Source: Microbacterium sp. M28 (GTDB taxonomy: Bacteria > Actinomycetota > Actinomycetes > Actinomycetales > Microbacteriaceae). From it: a stretch of 64,000 nucleotides of DNA. The notes under the pieces are model-generated. The model was not told the origin of the DNA and did no database searches. It worked only from the letters and a program-made list of their open reading frames with translations. Positions 35,452 to 44,333 of this stretch are shown piece after piece. The DNA lies in the NCBI RefSeq assembly GCF_025836995.1, contig NZ_CP107546.1, positions 1,054,001-1,118,000 on the forward strand, given 5' to 3'. Numbering within the stretch: the stretch's first letter is position 1; the number at the start of each line of letters is the position of its first letter. A program made the translations under genes and the position numbers.

Positions 35452-35967
35452 GTGACTGAGCTGCTGCATTCCTCTGCCATGCCCCTCGTCGGCGTCGTGA
35501 TGGGTTCCGACTCCGACTGGCGCATCATGAGCGACGCCTCGCAGGCGCTGACCGACTTCGGGATCGCGCACGAGGTCGAGGTCGTCTCGGCTCACCGCAC
35601 ACCGGACAAGCTGGTCCAGTACGCCCGCGACGCCAGGGGGCGCGGCATCAAGGTGATCATCGCCGGCGCAGGCGGTGCAGCGCATCTGCCCGGCATGCTC
35701 GCGTCGATGACGCCGCTGCCCGTCGTCGGCGTCCCGGTTCCGCTGGCCTACCTGGACGGCATGGACTCGCTGCTCTCGATCGTGCAGATGCCGGCGGGCA
35801 TCCCTGTCGCGACGGTCTCGATCGGCGGGGCGCGCAACGCCGGCATCCTGGCGGCCCGGATCATCGGAGCAGCGGATGCCGAGGTCGCCGATCGCATCGA
35901 GGAGTACGCCCGCACGCTCGAGGGGCAGGTAGCGGAGAAGAATCAGCGGCTGAAGGACTCGCTGTGA
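35452..35967 (+). CDS. purE: N5-carboxyaminoimidazole ribonucleotide mutase
   Basis: The 171-residue protein is class I PurE. Motifs are [13 protein letters not shown] (substrate phosphate binding), [11 protein letters not shown] (catalytic His) and [18 protein letters not shown]. It isomerises N5-CAIR to CAIR after PurK. GTG at 35452 follows TACCCT (35440-35445) by 6 nt, a leaderless start. The last 4 bp (GTGA) overlap the start of the LCP-family gene, coupling a purine enzyme to a wall-polymer ligase. Confidence 0.94.
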   Translation: MTELLHSSAMPLVGVVMGSDSDWRIMSDASQALTDFGIAHEVEVVSAHRTPDKLVQYARDARGRGIKVIIAGAGGAAHLPGMLASMTPLPVVGVPVPLAYLDGMDSLLSIVQMPAGIPVATVSIGGARNAGILAARIIGAADAEVADRIEEYARTLEGQVAEKNQRLKDSL

Positions 35968-37412
35968 CCATCGCCGCCCCTCGGGCCGGCTTCGCCGCAC
36001 GTCCGATCATCGAGACGCGGCCGATGCGGAATCCCGATCTGAGCGATTCCGGCTTCATGGCGCGCCGAGGGTGGTGGCTGGTCGTCCTGAACGTGCTCGT
36101 CCCCGGATCGGCGCAGGTGCTCGCGGGAAACCGGCGACTCGGTCGGTTCGCCCTCGGTGCCACGCTGATCGGCTGGCTCCTGGTGATCATCGCGGTCGGT
36201 CTCGCGCTGTTCGCCAGGCCGACGTTCCTGTGGCTCACGGTCGGTGCGGGGTGGGTGTCCACCATCCTGCTCACCCTCGTGCAGGCGGCACTGGTGGGCT
36301 ATCTGGTGCTGTGGATCGTCCTGACGATCGACACGCTGCGCCTGGTCCGGCTGGTGAAGGTGTCGACCGTCTCGCGCTTCGGCATCCCCATCGCGATGCT
36401 CGTCATCCTCGGCCTCGTCAGCTCTGGTACCGCGTACGCGGCGACCGTCGTCGGATCCAGCCGCGACACACTCGGATCGATCTTCACGATGAGCGGACCG
36501 AGCCTGCCGCCGAGCGACGGCTACTACAACATCCTGCTGCTCGGTGCCGACAGCGGAGAGGGCCGCGACTCGATGCGCTACGACAGCATCTCGGTCGTCT
36601 CGGTCAATGCGGACTCCGGTGCGGTGACGATCACCGGCATCCCGCGCGACATGCCCGGCTTCCCGTTCGCCGAGGGGCCGATGCGCGACAAGTACCCGGA
36701 CGGGCACGAGAGCCACGACGATGAGACGTGCGGGTGGGGCAGCGGTATCAACCAGTTGCGCACCGAGGTCGAGGTCTGCGGCGACGGGGCCCAGCTGTAT
36801 CCGGATGCCGAGGCGAACGGCTCCGAGCCGGGAATCGAAGCCACCAAGGACGCAGCCGAGGGGATCCTCGGCATCGAGATCCCGTACTACGTGTTCATCG
36901 ACATGAACGGCTTCGCCAACCTGATCGACGCGCTCGGTGGCGTCAAGGTCACCGTGGATCAGCGGCTGCCGAAGGGCGGCGGTCCCTCGTACACCGGTGA
37001 GCCGGCCGAGGATTGGGCGATCGGCTGGATCGAACCGGGCGAGCAGACGATGAACGGCGACACCGCGCAGTGGTACGCCCGGTCGCGGTACACCACGAAC
37101 GACTGGGACCGCATGAAGCGCCAGCGCCAGTTGCAGGAGGCGATCCTCGCGCAGTTCACGCCGCAGACCGTGCTCACCAGGTTCAACGAGATCGCAGCGG
37201 CCGGCACCGCGCTCGTGAAGACCGATCTGCCGCAGGATAAGCTGCCCGAGTTCTTCGACCTGGTCGTCAAGGCGAAGGAGCAGCCGGTCACGTCGATCGA
37301 GCTCACGCCCGAGAGCGGAATCGACGATCGGGATCCGGATTACGAGTACATCCGTCAGATGATCCAGGAGACGCTGCACCCGCCGACCCCGACGCCCGAG
37401 CCGTCCTCCTGA
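35964..37412 (+). CDS. LytR-CpsA-Psr (LCP) family wall-glycopolymer ligase
   Basis: The 482-residue protein has four hydrophobic segments in the first 170 residues, more than the single anchor of typical LCP proteins, then an extracytoplasmic LCP domain. LCP signatures are [42 protein letters not shown] and [20 protein letters not shown], with the conserved Arg residues that bind the pyrophosphate lipid. Such enzymes move polymers from an undecaprenyl-phosphate carrier to peptidoglycan. It starts at GTG inside purE. Two Cys in a [10 protein letters not shown]...EVCGDG segment may form a disulfide. A strong hairpin follows at 37448. Confidence 0.9.
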   Translation: MTIAAPRAGFAARPIIETRPMRNPDLSDSGFMARRGWWLVVLNVLVPGSAQVLAGNRRLGRFALGATLIGWLLVIIAVGLALFARPTFLWLTVGAGWVSTILLTLVQAALVGYLVLWIVLTIDTLRLVRLVKVSTVSRFGIPIAMLVILGLVSSGTAYAATVVGSSRDTLGSIFTMSGPSLPPSDGYYNILLLGADSGEGRDSMRYDSISVVSVNADSGAVTITGIPRDMPGFPFAEGPMRDKYPDGHESHDDETCGWGSGINQLRTEVEVCGDGAQLYPDAEANGSEPGIEATKDAAEGILGIEIPYYVFIDMNGFANLIDALGGVKVTVDQRLPKGGGPSYTGEPAEDWAIGWIEPGEQTMNGDTAQWYARSRYTTNDWDRMKRQRQLQEAILAQFTPQTVLTRFNEIAAAGTALVKTDLPQDKLPEFFDLVVKAKEQPVTSIELTPESGIDDRDPDYEYIRQMIQETLHPPTPTPEPSS

Positions 37413-37447
37413 CCAGGAGACGGCTCCGCGCTCTCCGCGGGCATGTC

Positions 37448-37484
37448 GATGGACCCGTGGAGCCCCACGCTCCACGGGTCCATC
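37448..37484 (+). terminator. 15-bp hairpin terminator after the LCP gene
   Basis: The arms 37448-37462 and 37470-37484 are perfectly complementary around a 7-nt loop and are followed by CTCTCC. It lies in the 155-bp gap between the LCP gene and the convergent surface-protein gene and may serve both. Confidence 0.75.
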
Positions 37485-37567
37485 TCTCCGGCACAGGGCG
37501 ACGACGGACGGAGGGGGAGGGGCCGCCGTCGCCCGGCCAGTCCGGTCGCCGCGCGCAGCGGCCGGAC

Positions 37568-38263
37568 TCAGATGCGGCGTCGACGCGCGGCGCCGGCCGC
37601 GATCAGGACGCCGCCGGCGGTGAGCGCCAGTGCGCCTCCGCCGATGATCCACGGTGAGACAGAGCCGCCGGTGAGCGCGAGCTCCATACCGGACCCGGAG
37701 GATCCGGTCGATTCGGCCGACCCGGTCAGGGGCAGCTCGGTCCCGGCGGGCGCCGGATCCATCTCGCAGTCGCCTGCGATGCCGCCCGAGCCGACGACGG
37801 TGATCGTCGCGGTGTAATCCGGACCCGTGACGGCTGTGGCCAGGGCAGCGGTGTCCGCCGACGTCCCGGACACTGCCGAGCCGCCGCTGCGCGCACTCCC
37901 CGCGCTCCCTGCGAAGGCGAGCGAGTACGTCCCCGCACCGTCCGCGGGCGGACGGAACGAGACGACGAGTCCGCCGGCGCCGTCGGCGATCGTGCCGGAG
38001 ACGGCGGCCGTGGCCGCGTTCAGGCCCGAAACCGACACGCCGACGCGTTCGCCGGGCAGGAAGTACCCCGCCCCGAACGTGATCGTCGACGCTTCGCAGG
38101 TGTCGATGATCGGATCGCCGACCGACACACGCGGAGTCTCCGCGTACGTGCGCGGCGATGGAGTCGGCGCGGGCGTCTCGAAGGACGCGGCGGTTGCGGT
38201 GGTGGGCGCGATCATCAGCAGCGCACCCGCGGTAAGGCCGATGACGGCCATCTTCTTCAGCAT
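37568..38263 (-). CDS. Secreted LAXTG-anchored surface protein
   Basis: This 231-residue protein has a signal peptide (MLKKMAVIGLTAGALLMIAP, cleavage near ATAA), a Pro/Thr-rich start, and a beta-rich domain with one Cys pair (DTCEAS and GDCEMD). The C-terminal sorting signal reads LALTGGSVSPW, then a hydrophobic segment and a basic tail (AARRRRI). LAXTG is the pentapeptide used by class E sortases of high-G+C Gram-positives; a second near-match, LPLTG, lies 20 residues upstream. No sortase gene is in the window. GGGGGAG about 6 bp before the ATG decides the start. The mature domain matches no function I know. Confidence 0.8.
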   Translation of the reverse strand: MLKKMAVIGLTAGALLMIAPTTATAASFETPAPTPSPRTYAETPRVSVGDPIIDTCEASTITFGAGYFLPGERVGVSVSGLNAATAAVSGTIADGAGGLVVSFRPPADGAGTYSLAFAGSAGSARSGGSAVSGTSADTAALATAVTGPDYTATITVVGSGGIAGDCEMDPAPAGTELPLTGSAESTGSSGSGMELALTGGSVSPWIIGGGALALTAGGVLIAAGAARRRRI

Positions 38264-38407
38264 GATTCTCCCCCAGAGAGACACGCGGAATTCACACCCG
38301 AACACACCCCTGCGTTCGACTGCGCGGACCCTTCCTGCCCCCACGGCAGGATGGTAGAGCCCGATATTCCCCAGTGGGCTTGACACTAGCGCATGCGAGC
38401 CCGAATG

Positions 38408-40174
38408 TCACGACCCGCAGTCGATGGATTCGCGTGTCACCTCAGGGTCGCTCAGAAGCGGGGTGTGCGCGAGCTCCGTGAGCCGCTCGCCAGCACCGGT
38501 TCCGGTGAAGTCGACGGTGATCGTGGTCGATTCTCCCGGCGCGAGCTGCACGGAATGCTGCAGCACCGTGCGCCCGTCGAGCACGGCCGTCTGCACCTGC
38601 TCATCGGCGCCGTCGCGGTCCACCCTGACCGGTGTGGCGCCCTGGGGCCCGTACACCGCGACGAGGGTGCGGGTCTCTCCCGCCGGGACGCCGTACCAGC
38701 CCGCGGCGGTCACGTAGGGGGGCAGGGCGGTGGCGGCATCCAGCGGCGCGTCGTTGGTCCAGGTGACCTGGACGCGCGTGGTCGGTGCGCCGGAGCAGAC
38801 GCCGGTCGCGATCGTGAACGCCGCGTCCGCGTAGTAGTCCATCTTGCCGCCGGTGGTGTCGTTGAACAGTGCGCCGACCCAGACCGCATCCTCGGCATCC
38901 GTCGGGAGGGTGCCGGCCAGCGCCGTCTCGGCCAGGATGGCCTGCTCGGTTTCATGCGCGCTCCAGATCCGGATGCGTCCTTCGTCGGCCGACTCGGCCA
39001 GAGCCCCCAGCAGCGCCGGTGTCTGCCCGGACGAGAGGGCGGCGGCGAGCAGGGCGGCGGATGCCTGGGCGAACACGACGTCCTGTGCGGCGGGATCGGG
39101 GACCGCGCTGTAGATCTCCGAGAGGAGGAAGGCGAGGACGTTGTCCTCGTCGATCGTGAACGGACCGACCGTCACGGGTCCGGTGGCGGAGAGCAGATGC
39201 TGCGCGAGGACCGTGTCGACCGCGATCACGCCGTCCACGGCGCCGCCGAACTGCTGGATCCACCTGTTCGCGATGAGCTGGGCCGCCTCGGGGAAATCGG
39301 GGACGCTCGTCGTGTTCTGGATGTAGCGCCCCGGCTGCTCCTCGAACAGCGCGAGCGTGGACTCGCTCACCTCCAACGGCGTATCCAGGGTCGGGAAGTC
39401 GGCGCTGGAGGCGTTGCGCACGATCCGGATCTGTCCGGCGTCCGCGGCGATCAGCGCGGCAGCACCCACGATGCCGCCCGATGAGCGGATCTCGGCGTTG
39501 TTCTGCATCGCCACGACATACGAGCGCGGGCCCTCGGCGCCGAGCATCGTGGGCAGGAGGACGGATGCCCCGTGCAGGGATCCCACCACCGTCGCGGCTT
39601 CCTCCACGCCGTCGCGCATCTGGCGGACCGCGTCCTGCAGCGGCGGGAGGGTCGCGCCTGCATCGATGCCGCGGGCCCGGACGAGAGCGGCCGAGAGCGT
39701 CTCGGACGCGGCGCCGAGGGGTTCCTGGACGGCGGCGAACGGGGTGAGATCGATCGATGAGCCCACGAAGCCGAGGTTGGCGAGCTGCAGCTCATCCGCG
39801 GCATCCAGGACCGGGGCCAGCGCATCGGAGCCGACGCTGGCGGCGATCTCGGCGACCTCGCGCACCGCCGTGAAGTTGGCTCCCAGCCAGGGGACGAACT
39901 CGAAGGCTCGCCAGACCGGATCCGAGACCAGCGCCGCGGCCTCCGAGGCATCGCGGGTGATCCGGTCGGCGATGTGCTGGGCGCGCTCGAGATCCTGGGC
40001 CGCGATCGCCTCTTTCAGGTCCGAGGTCTCGTCCGACACGGCCTGCAGCTCCTGAACGGCGCCGATACCGCGTACACCCACCCAACCGAGGGCCAGCAGC
40101 AGGAGCACGACGAGCGTGCCGATGGTCCACCCAAGCCATCCACGGCGATGCCGGGGGAGTCGTCCGTCGCTCAC
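38408..40174 (-). CDS. DUF4012 family membrane-anchored extracytoplasmic protein
   Basis: The 588-residue protein has one N-terminal membrane anchor (about residues 13-35) preceded by Arg residues, a helical region, and the DUF4012 domain with SYVVAMQNNAEIRSSGGIVG and VDGVIAVDTVLAQHLL. Family members occur in actinobacterial polysaccharide loci and resemble LCP-associated proteins; no activity is established. The GTG at 40174 has TTGAAT 6 nt upstream (minus strand), so it is preferred over a TTG 12 bp further out. It diverges from a glycosyltransferase gene with 85 bp between starts. Confidence 0.82.
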   Translation of the reverse strand: MSDGRLPRHRRGWLGWTIGTLVVLLLLALGWVGVRGIGAVQELQAVSDETSDLKEAIAAQDLERAQHIADRITRDASEAAALVSDPVWRAFEFVPWLGANFTAVREVAEIAASVGSDALAPVLDAADELQLANLGFVGSSIDLTPFAAVQEPLGAASETLSAALVRARGIDAGATLPPLQDAVRQMRDGVEEAATVVGSLHGASVLLPTMLGAEGPRSYVVAMQNNAEIRSSGGIVGAAALIAADAGQIRIVRNASSADFPTLDTPLEVSESTLALFEEQPGRYIQNTTSVPDFPEAAQLIANRWIQQFGGAVDGVIAVDTVLAQHLLSATGPVTVGPFTIDEDNVLAFLLSEIYSAVPDPAAQDVVFAQASAALLAAALSSGQTPALLGALAESADEGRIRIWSAHETEQAILAETALAGTLPTDAEDAVWVGALFNDTTGGKMDYYADAAFTIATGVCSGAPTTRVQVTWTNDAPLDAATALPPYVTAAGWYGVPAGETRTLVAVYGPQGATPVRVDRDGADEQVQTAVLDGRTVLQHSVQLAPGESTTITVDFTGTGAGERLTELAHTPLLSDPEVTRESIDCGS

Positions 40175-40259
40175 GTGAGCATTCAAGCACGCCGGTGCCG
40201 TCCGGGCGATCTCTGGCGCGCATCCCGACGAAGCGGTCGGCCCCGTCTACCCTTCTGTT

Positions 40260-41333
40260 ATGAGTGCTCAGCTGCGTGTCGTCCTCGACCAGCTCGCGCA
40301 GGTCGTGTCGCCCGACATCGCCTGGGCGTCCCTGGATCTGACCGGCGGACTCATCGCGACGGCGCCCCGCGACTGCACGGTCGGCGCGATCGTGCCGGCC
40401 GGCGCGAAGCCGCGGATCCGCGGCCTCGGCGACGTGCGTGCACTGGGCCTGCAGCGGCGGGAGCTCGCGGCATCCTGGCAGTTGGGCATGGCCCCTGGCG
40501 TCGGTGGCGGGATGATCCACGCGCCGAGCCTGATGGCGCCTCTGGTCAAGCACGACCGCGTGCACGACATGGACCAGACGGTCGTCACACTGTGGGATCT
40601 GAACGCGTGGGAGGCGCCGGAGACGATGGCCAAGCCGGCGGTCACGTGGTATCGGAGCATGCTGCGACGGGCGGCCAAGCACGCCGATGCGATCGTGGTT
40701 CCGTCCCATGCGTTCGTCGACCGATTGGAGGCGTATGCGCGGTTCGGGGATCGCGTGCGGGTGATCGCGGGGGCGGCGCCCACGGGCTTCGCCGCGCCGA
40801 CGGATGCCGACGCCCGGCGTACGGCGGTCGGAGTGCCGTCGGAGTACGTCGTCATCACCGGCGACCGGGTGTCGTACGAGTCCGGTTTCCGCGGGGCCGT
40901 GGCGGCCGGTACGGATGCGGTCGTGCTCGATTCCCCGGAAGGCGCGGAGCCTGCGGTGGTCGAAGCAGCCTCAGCCGCAGGGCTTCCAGAGCGGCGCGTG
41001 CATGTGCGCGGGAGGCTGGACGAGGCCGACCGCGCGGCGGTGCTCGCGGGTGCGAGCGCGTACGCGGCGACGAGTGCGCTGTCCGCGTGGCCGTGGCGCG
41101 CGGTGGAGGCCATGACGCTCGGCGTTCCCGTCGTCGCGGTCGACGACGAGGTGCACCGCGACGTCATCGCCGACGGCGGGGCGCTCGTCGCAGACTCGGA
41201 CATCCCGGATGCCGTCGCGGATGCGGTCGCGGGAGGGAACGCGCGCTATCGGGTGATCGCGGGCGACCGGTCGAGGGCGTTCTCGTGGGCGAGTTCGGCT
41301 GAGCGTGTGTGGGCGCTGCACGCGGAGTTGTAG
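40260..41333 (+). CDS. GT-B glycosyltransferase (family 4-like)
   Basis: The 357-residue protein has two Rossmann-like halves. The N-terminal half has DQTVVTLWDLNAWEAPETM and ADAIVVPSHAFVDRLEAY. The C-terminal half has VVITGDRVSYESGFRG, AAVLAGASAYAATSALSAWP and RAVEAMTLGVPVVAVDDEVH, the last resembling the EAMAxGxPVV donor-site motif of GT4. The usual catalytic E(x7)E is only partly recognisable. It probably adds a sugar in wall polymer assembly; donor and acceptor are unknown. The ATG at 40260 follows TACCCT by 6 nt (leaderless). Confidence 0.75.
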   Translation: MSAQLRVVLDQLAQVVSPDIAWASLDLTGGLIATAPRDCTVGAIVPAGAKPRIRGLGDVRALGLQRRELAASWQLGMAPGVGGGMIHAPSLMAPLVKHDRVHDMDQTVVTLWDLNAWEAPETMAKPAVTWYRSMLRRAAKHADAIVVPSHAFVDRLEAYARFGDRVRVIAGAAPTGFAAPTDADARRTAVGVPSEYVVITGDRVSYESGFRGAVAAGTDAVVLDSPEGAEPAVVEAASAAGLPERRVHVRGRLDEADRAAVLAGASAYAATSALSAWPWRAVEAMTLGVPVVAVDDEVHRDVIADGGALVADSDIPDAVADAVAGGNARYRVIAGDRSRAFSWASSAERVWALHAEL

Positions 41334-41444
41334 CGCTCACGCGTTGCCTGAAAGGTCGCTGAGATCGCGCGACACGCCCGGAGTCAATGCCTCCATTTCG
41401 GGATCACAGTGGCATCATCCCGCCACATAGGTCACACTGGTCAC

Positions 41445-44255
41445 ATGTCTCGACGTGCCCCACGCTCTCGAAACGTGCCGAGGATCGCCCGAATCCTCAC
41501 AGTCTTCGTCGCCGCTCTCGCGGTCACGGTCGGCACGGTCATCCCTGTTTCCGCCGCGACCGCTCAGGCGGGAGTCGGCGCGGCGTCGATCAGCCGTGCG
41601 GCTGCTGATCCGGCAGCGACGGGGATCGTGAAGACGACCCTGGTCGGTTTCAAACCAGGCAACATCATCAGCGATGCGGTCTTCACGAACAATCGCACGA
41701 TGACGGAAGCGCAGATCCAGGCGTTCCTGAACAGCAAGGTGCCGAAGTGCCGCACGGGGCTGGATTCCAAGGGTCGGCCGATCGTCTGCCTCAAGGACTT
41801 GAGGATCACCACCAAGTCGAAGGCTGCGGACAAGTACTGCGCCGCGTATGGCGGAGCGGCGAGTGAGCCTGCTGCACGCATCATTCTGAAGGTTGCCCAG
41901 GCATGCGGCATCAATCCGCAGGTGCTGATCGTCATGCTGCAGAAAGAGCAGGGCCTCATCACGCACACTTACCCGAGTCCGGAACGCTACGCGATCGCCA
42001 TGGGATTCAACTGCCCGGATACAGCGCCCTGCGACCCCGGATCCTCCGGCTTCTTCACCCAGCTCTACGGTGGGGCCAGGCAGATGCAGCTGTACATGGA
42101 GGGGCGCTACTTCACGTGGTACGCGCCGGGCAAGACGTGGAACATCCGTTATGACGTCGAGGTGTCCTGCGGCAGCTCACCCGTCTACGTCGCCAACAAG
42201 GCGACCTCTGCGCTCTACTACTACACGCCCTACCAGCCGAACGCTGCGGCATTGCGCGCCGGATACGGCGCTGCCGAGCCATGCGGCGCATATGGCAACC
42301 GGAACTTCTACAACTACTTCACCGATTGGTTCGGCCCGACGCAGTACAACCTTCGCGCGCCGATCCTGAAGGCGTGGGAGGCGCTTGGCGGGGTCAACGG
42401 CACGTTGGGCGTGCCGGTGGGCGCGGAGAAGAGCGTGTCGGCCAACGGTGGCGGTTACGTACAGGAGTTCCAGCGGGGCTCGATCTGGTTGCAGGCCGCA
42501 TCCACAACCGCGTTTGCCATCGGGAACGGACCGCTGCGTTCCAGTTACCTGTCAAGCGGGGGACCGGCAGGGAGTTGGGGATGGCCGGCCAGTATTCCGC
42601 GATGCGGGATGGTGGACGGCGGATGTCTCACGGTGTTCCAGAAAGGCACGGTGGGATACTCGCCGACGACGGGGGCCGTGCTGGTTCCCGCGACCATCGC
42701 AGCGGAGTGGAATCGGGTCGGTGCCGCCGTCATGGGCTACCCGGCAGCGGCAGCGCGTTGCGGCCTGATCGACAGCGGATGCTTGCAGGCCTTCTTGAAG
42801 GGAACGGTGGGATACTCCGCCGCGACGGGTGCTGTGTTCATTCCTTCGGAGATCGCAGCGGAATGGAATCGTGTCGGTGCGGTGGCCATGGGATATCCGA
42901 CGGCGGCAGCGCGTTGCGGCCTCGTCGACGACGGTTGCCTGCAGGCTTTCCAGAAGGGAACGGTGGGATACTCCGCCGCGACGGGTGCTGTGTTCATTCC
43001 TTCGGAGATCGCAGCGGAATGGAATCGTGTCGGTGCGGTGGCCATGGGATATCCCACGGCGGCAGCGCGCTGCGGCCTCGTCGAAGGGGGGTGCCTGCAG
43101 GCATTCCAGCGCGCCACCGTCGGGTATTCACCGGCAACCGGAGCATTCTCGATGACCCCGGCGATCGCAGCCGGCTGGAACAAACTCGGCGCCGTCGCGA
43201 TCGGGTACCCGAACCGTGCCGGCGAGACGATCAGCGCCAACGGGGGCGGAGACCAGCAGCAGTTCACTCGTGCGACGTTGTGGGCATCGAAGTCGGGTGC
43301 CTTCGCGATGGGCGACGGCGCCTTCCGGAACAACTACCTGGCGGCGGGTGGGCCTGCCGGCTCATGGGGCTGGCCAGCCGGCCAGCCGCGGTGCGGTCTC
43401 GCTGACGGCGGCTGCCTGATGGTCTTTCAGCATGGCACCGTCGGGTACTCGCCGAGTACCGGATCGGTGCTGATGTCACCGCCTGTCGCCGCCGAGTGGA
43501 ACCGGAAGGGGATCGCGCGGCTCGGGTACCCGGCAGCAGCCGCGCAGACGTTCGCTGCGAATGGTGGGGGAGAGCGTCAGGCGTTCACACGTGCCACGCT
43601 GTTCGCTTCCGACGCGGGTGTTGTCGCCATGATGCCGGGAGTTCTCCTGGATCGGTATGTCGCGGCCGGTGGTCCAACGGGTAGCTGGGGCTGGCCCGTG
43701 AGTGAGCCGCGATGCGGTCTCCCCGACAGCGGGTGTCTCATGGTTTTCCAGAACGGTACGGTCGGCTACTCCGCCAGCACGGGGGCGGTGCTGATGTCGG
43801 CGCCTGTCGCGGCCGAATGGAACCGGGTCGGGATATCCATGCTCGGATATCCGGTTTCAACCACGAAGCCTGGCATCGCCCAGATGTTCTCCAAGGGTGC
43901 GGTGACCTCCGGACGACTCGGTGCTTTCGCCATTCCGAACGGTGGTTTCCTGGATGCCTACATCCGTACCGGAGGAGCAGCCGGTGCCGCCGGCGAGCCG
44001 ACGGGGAGGCTGCGTTGCGGACTTATCAGCGGAGGATGTCTCCTTGCGTCGACGAACGGAACGCTCGCGTTCTCGGCGGCCACAGGCCTGCAACTGATTC
44101 CTCCTCCGTTGGCGGTTGAATGGAACAGGCGCGGTGTGACCGCGCTGGGCTACCCGATCGAGCCGGCGCGCACCGACGGAACGGTCACGACACAGCGATT
44201 CCAGCGTGCGACCGTGTCGTACGACAGTGCGACGAAGACGATCACAGTCCGCTGA
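41445..44255 (+). CDS. Secreted lysozyme-like domain protein with twelve LGFP-type repeats
   Basis: The 936-residue protein has a signal peptide (residues 1-40, hydrophobic ILTVFVAALAVTVGTV). An N-terminal domain (about 60-310) has VLIVMLQKEQGLITHTYPS, resembling the Glu-containing helix of lysozyme-like transglycosylases, and six cysteines. Twelve repeats follow in two forms: EWNRxGxxxxGYP and YxxxGGPxGSWGWP. Seven linkers carry RCGLxxxGC cysteine pairs and three carry ANGGG. LGFP repeats bind cell-wall polymers in other actinobacteria. Two successive 156-bp units (42801-42956 and 42957-43112) are almost identical, indicating recent duplication. The ATG at 41445 has CACACT 6 nt upstream. It precedes the exporter genes and may act at the wall where the polymer is attached. 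Confidence 0.82.
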   Translation: MSRRAPRSRNVPRIARILTVFVAALAVTVGTVIPVSAATAQAGVGAASISRAAADPAATGIVKTTLVGFKPGNIISDAVFTNNRTMTEAQIQAFLNSKVPKCRTGLDSKGRPIVCLKDLRITTKSKAADKYCAAYGGAASEPAARIILKVAQACGINPQVLIVMLQKEQGLITHTYPSPERYAIAMGFNCPDTAPCDPGSSGFFTQLYGGARQMQLYMEGRYFTWYAPGKTWNIRYDVEVSCGSSPVYVANKATSALYYYTPYQPNAAALRAGYGAAEPCGAYGNRNFYNYFTDWFGPTQYNLRAPILKAWEALGGVNGTLGVPVGAEKSVSANGGGYVQEFQRGSIWLQAASTTAFAIGNGPLRSSYLSSGGPAGSWGWPASIPRCGMVDGGCLTVFQKGTVGYSPTTGAVLVPATIAAEWNRVGAAVMGYPAAAARCGLIDSGCLQAFLKGTVGYSAATGAVFIPSEIAAEWNRVGAVAMGYPTAAARCGLVDDGCLQAFQKGTVGYSAATGAVFIPSEIAAEWNRVGAVAMGYPTAAARCGLVEGGCLQAFQRATVGYSPATGAFSMTPAIAAGWNKLGAVAIGYPNRAGETISANGGGDQQQFTRATLWASKSGAFAMGDGAFRNNYLAAGGPAGSWGWPAGQPRCGLADGGCLMVFQHGTVGYSPSTGSVLMSPPVAAEWNRKGIARLGYPAAAAQTFAANGGGERQAFTRATLFASDAGVVAMMPGVLLDRYVAAGGPTGSWGWPVSEPRCGLPDSGCLMVFQNGTVGYSASTGAVLMSAPVAAEWNRVGISMLGYPVSTTKPGIAQMFSKGAVTSGRLGAFAIPNGGFLDAYIRTGGAAGAAGEPTGRLRCGLISGGCLLASTNGTLAFSAATGLQLIPPPLAVEWNRRGVTALGYPIEPARTDGTVTTQRFQRATVSYDSATKTITVR
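42645..43112 (+). repeat. Three in-frame 156-bp direct repeats inside the LGFP gene
   Basis: Units at 42645-42800, 42801-42956 and 42957-43112 each encode 52 residues. The last two are nearly identical over their first 100 or so bases, including silent positions. The first is more diverged. Confidence 0.9.
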
Positions 44256-44333
44256 TCTCGCGTGTGGCGGCGGCTCTCAGCGTGCGTGCCGTAGGATACT
44301 GAGGTTCGCGATGACGACCGTCGTCGCCTCCGA

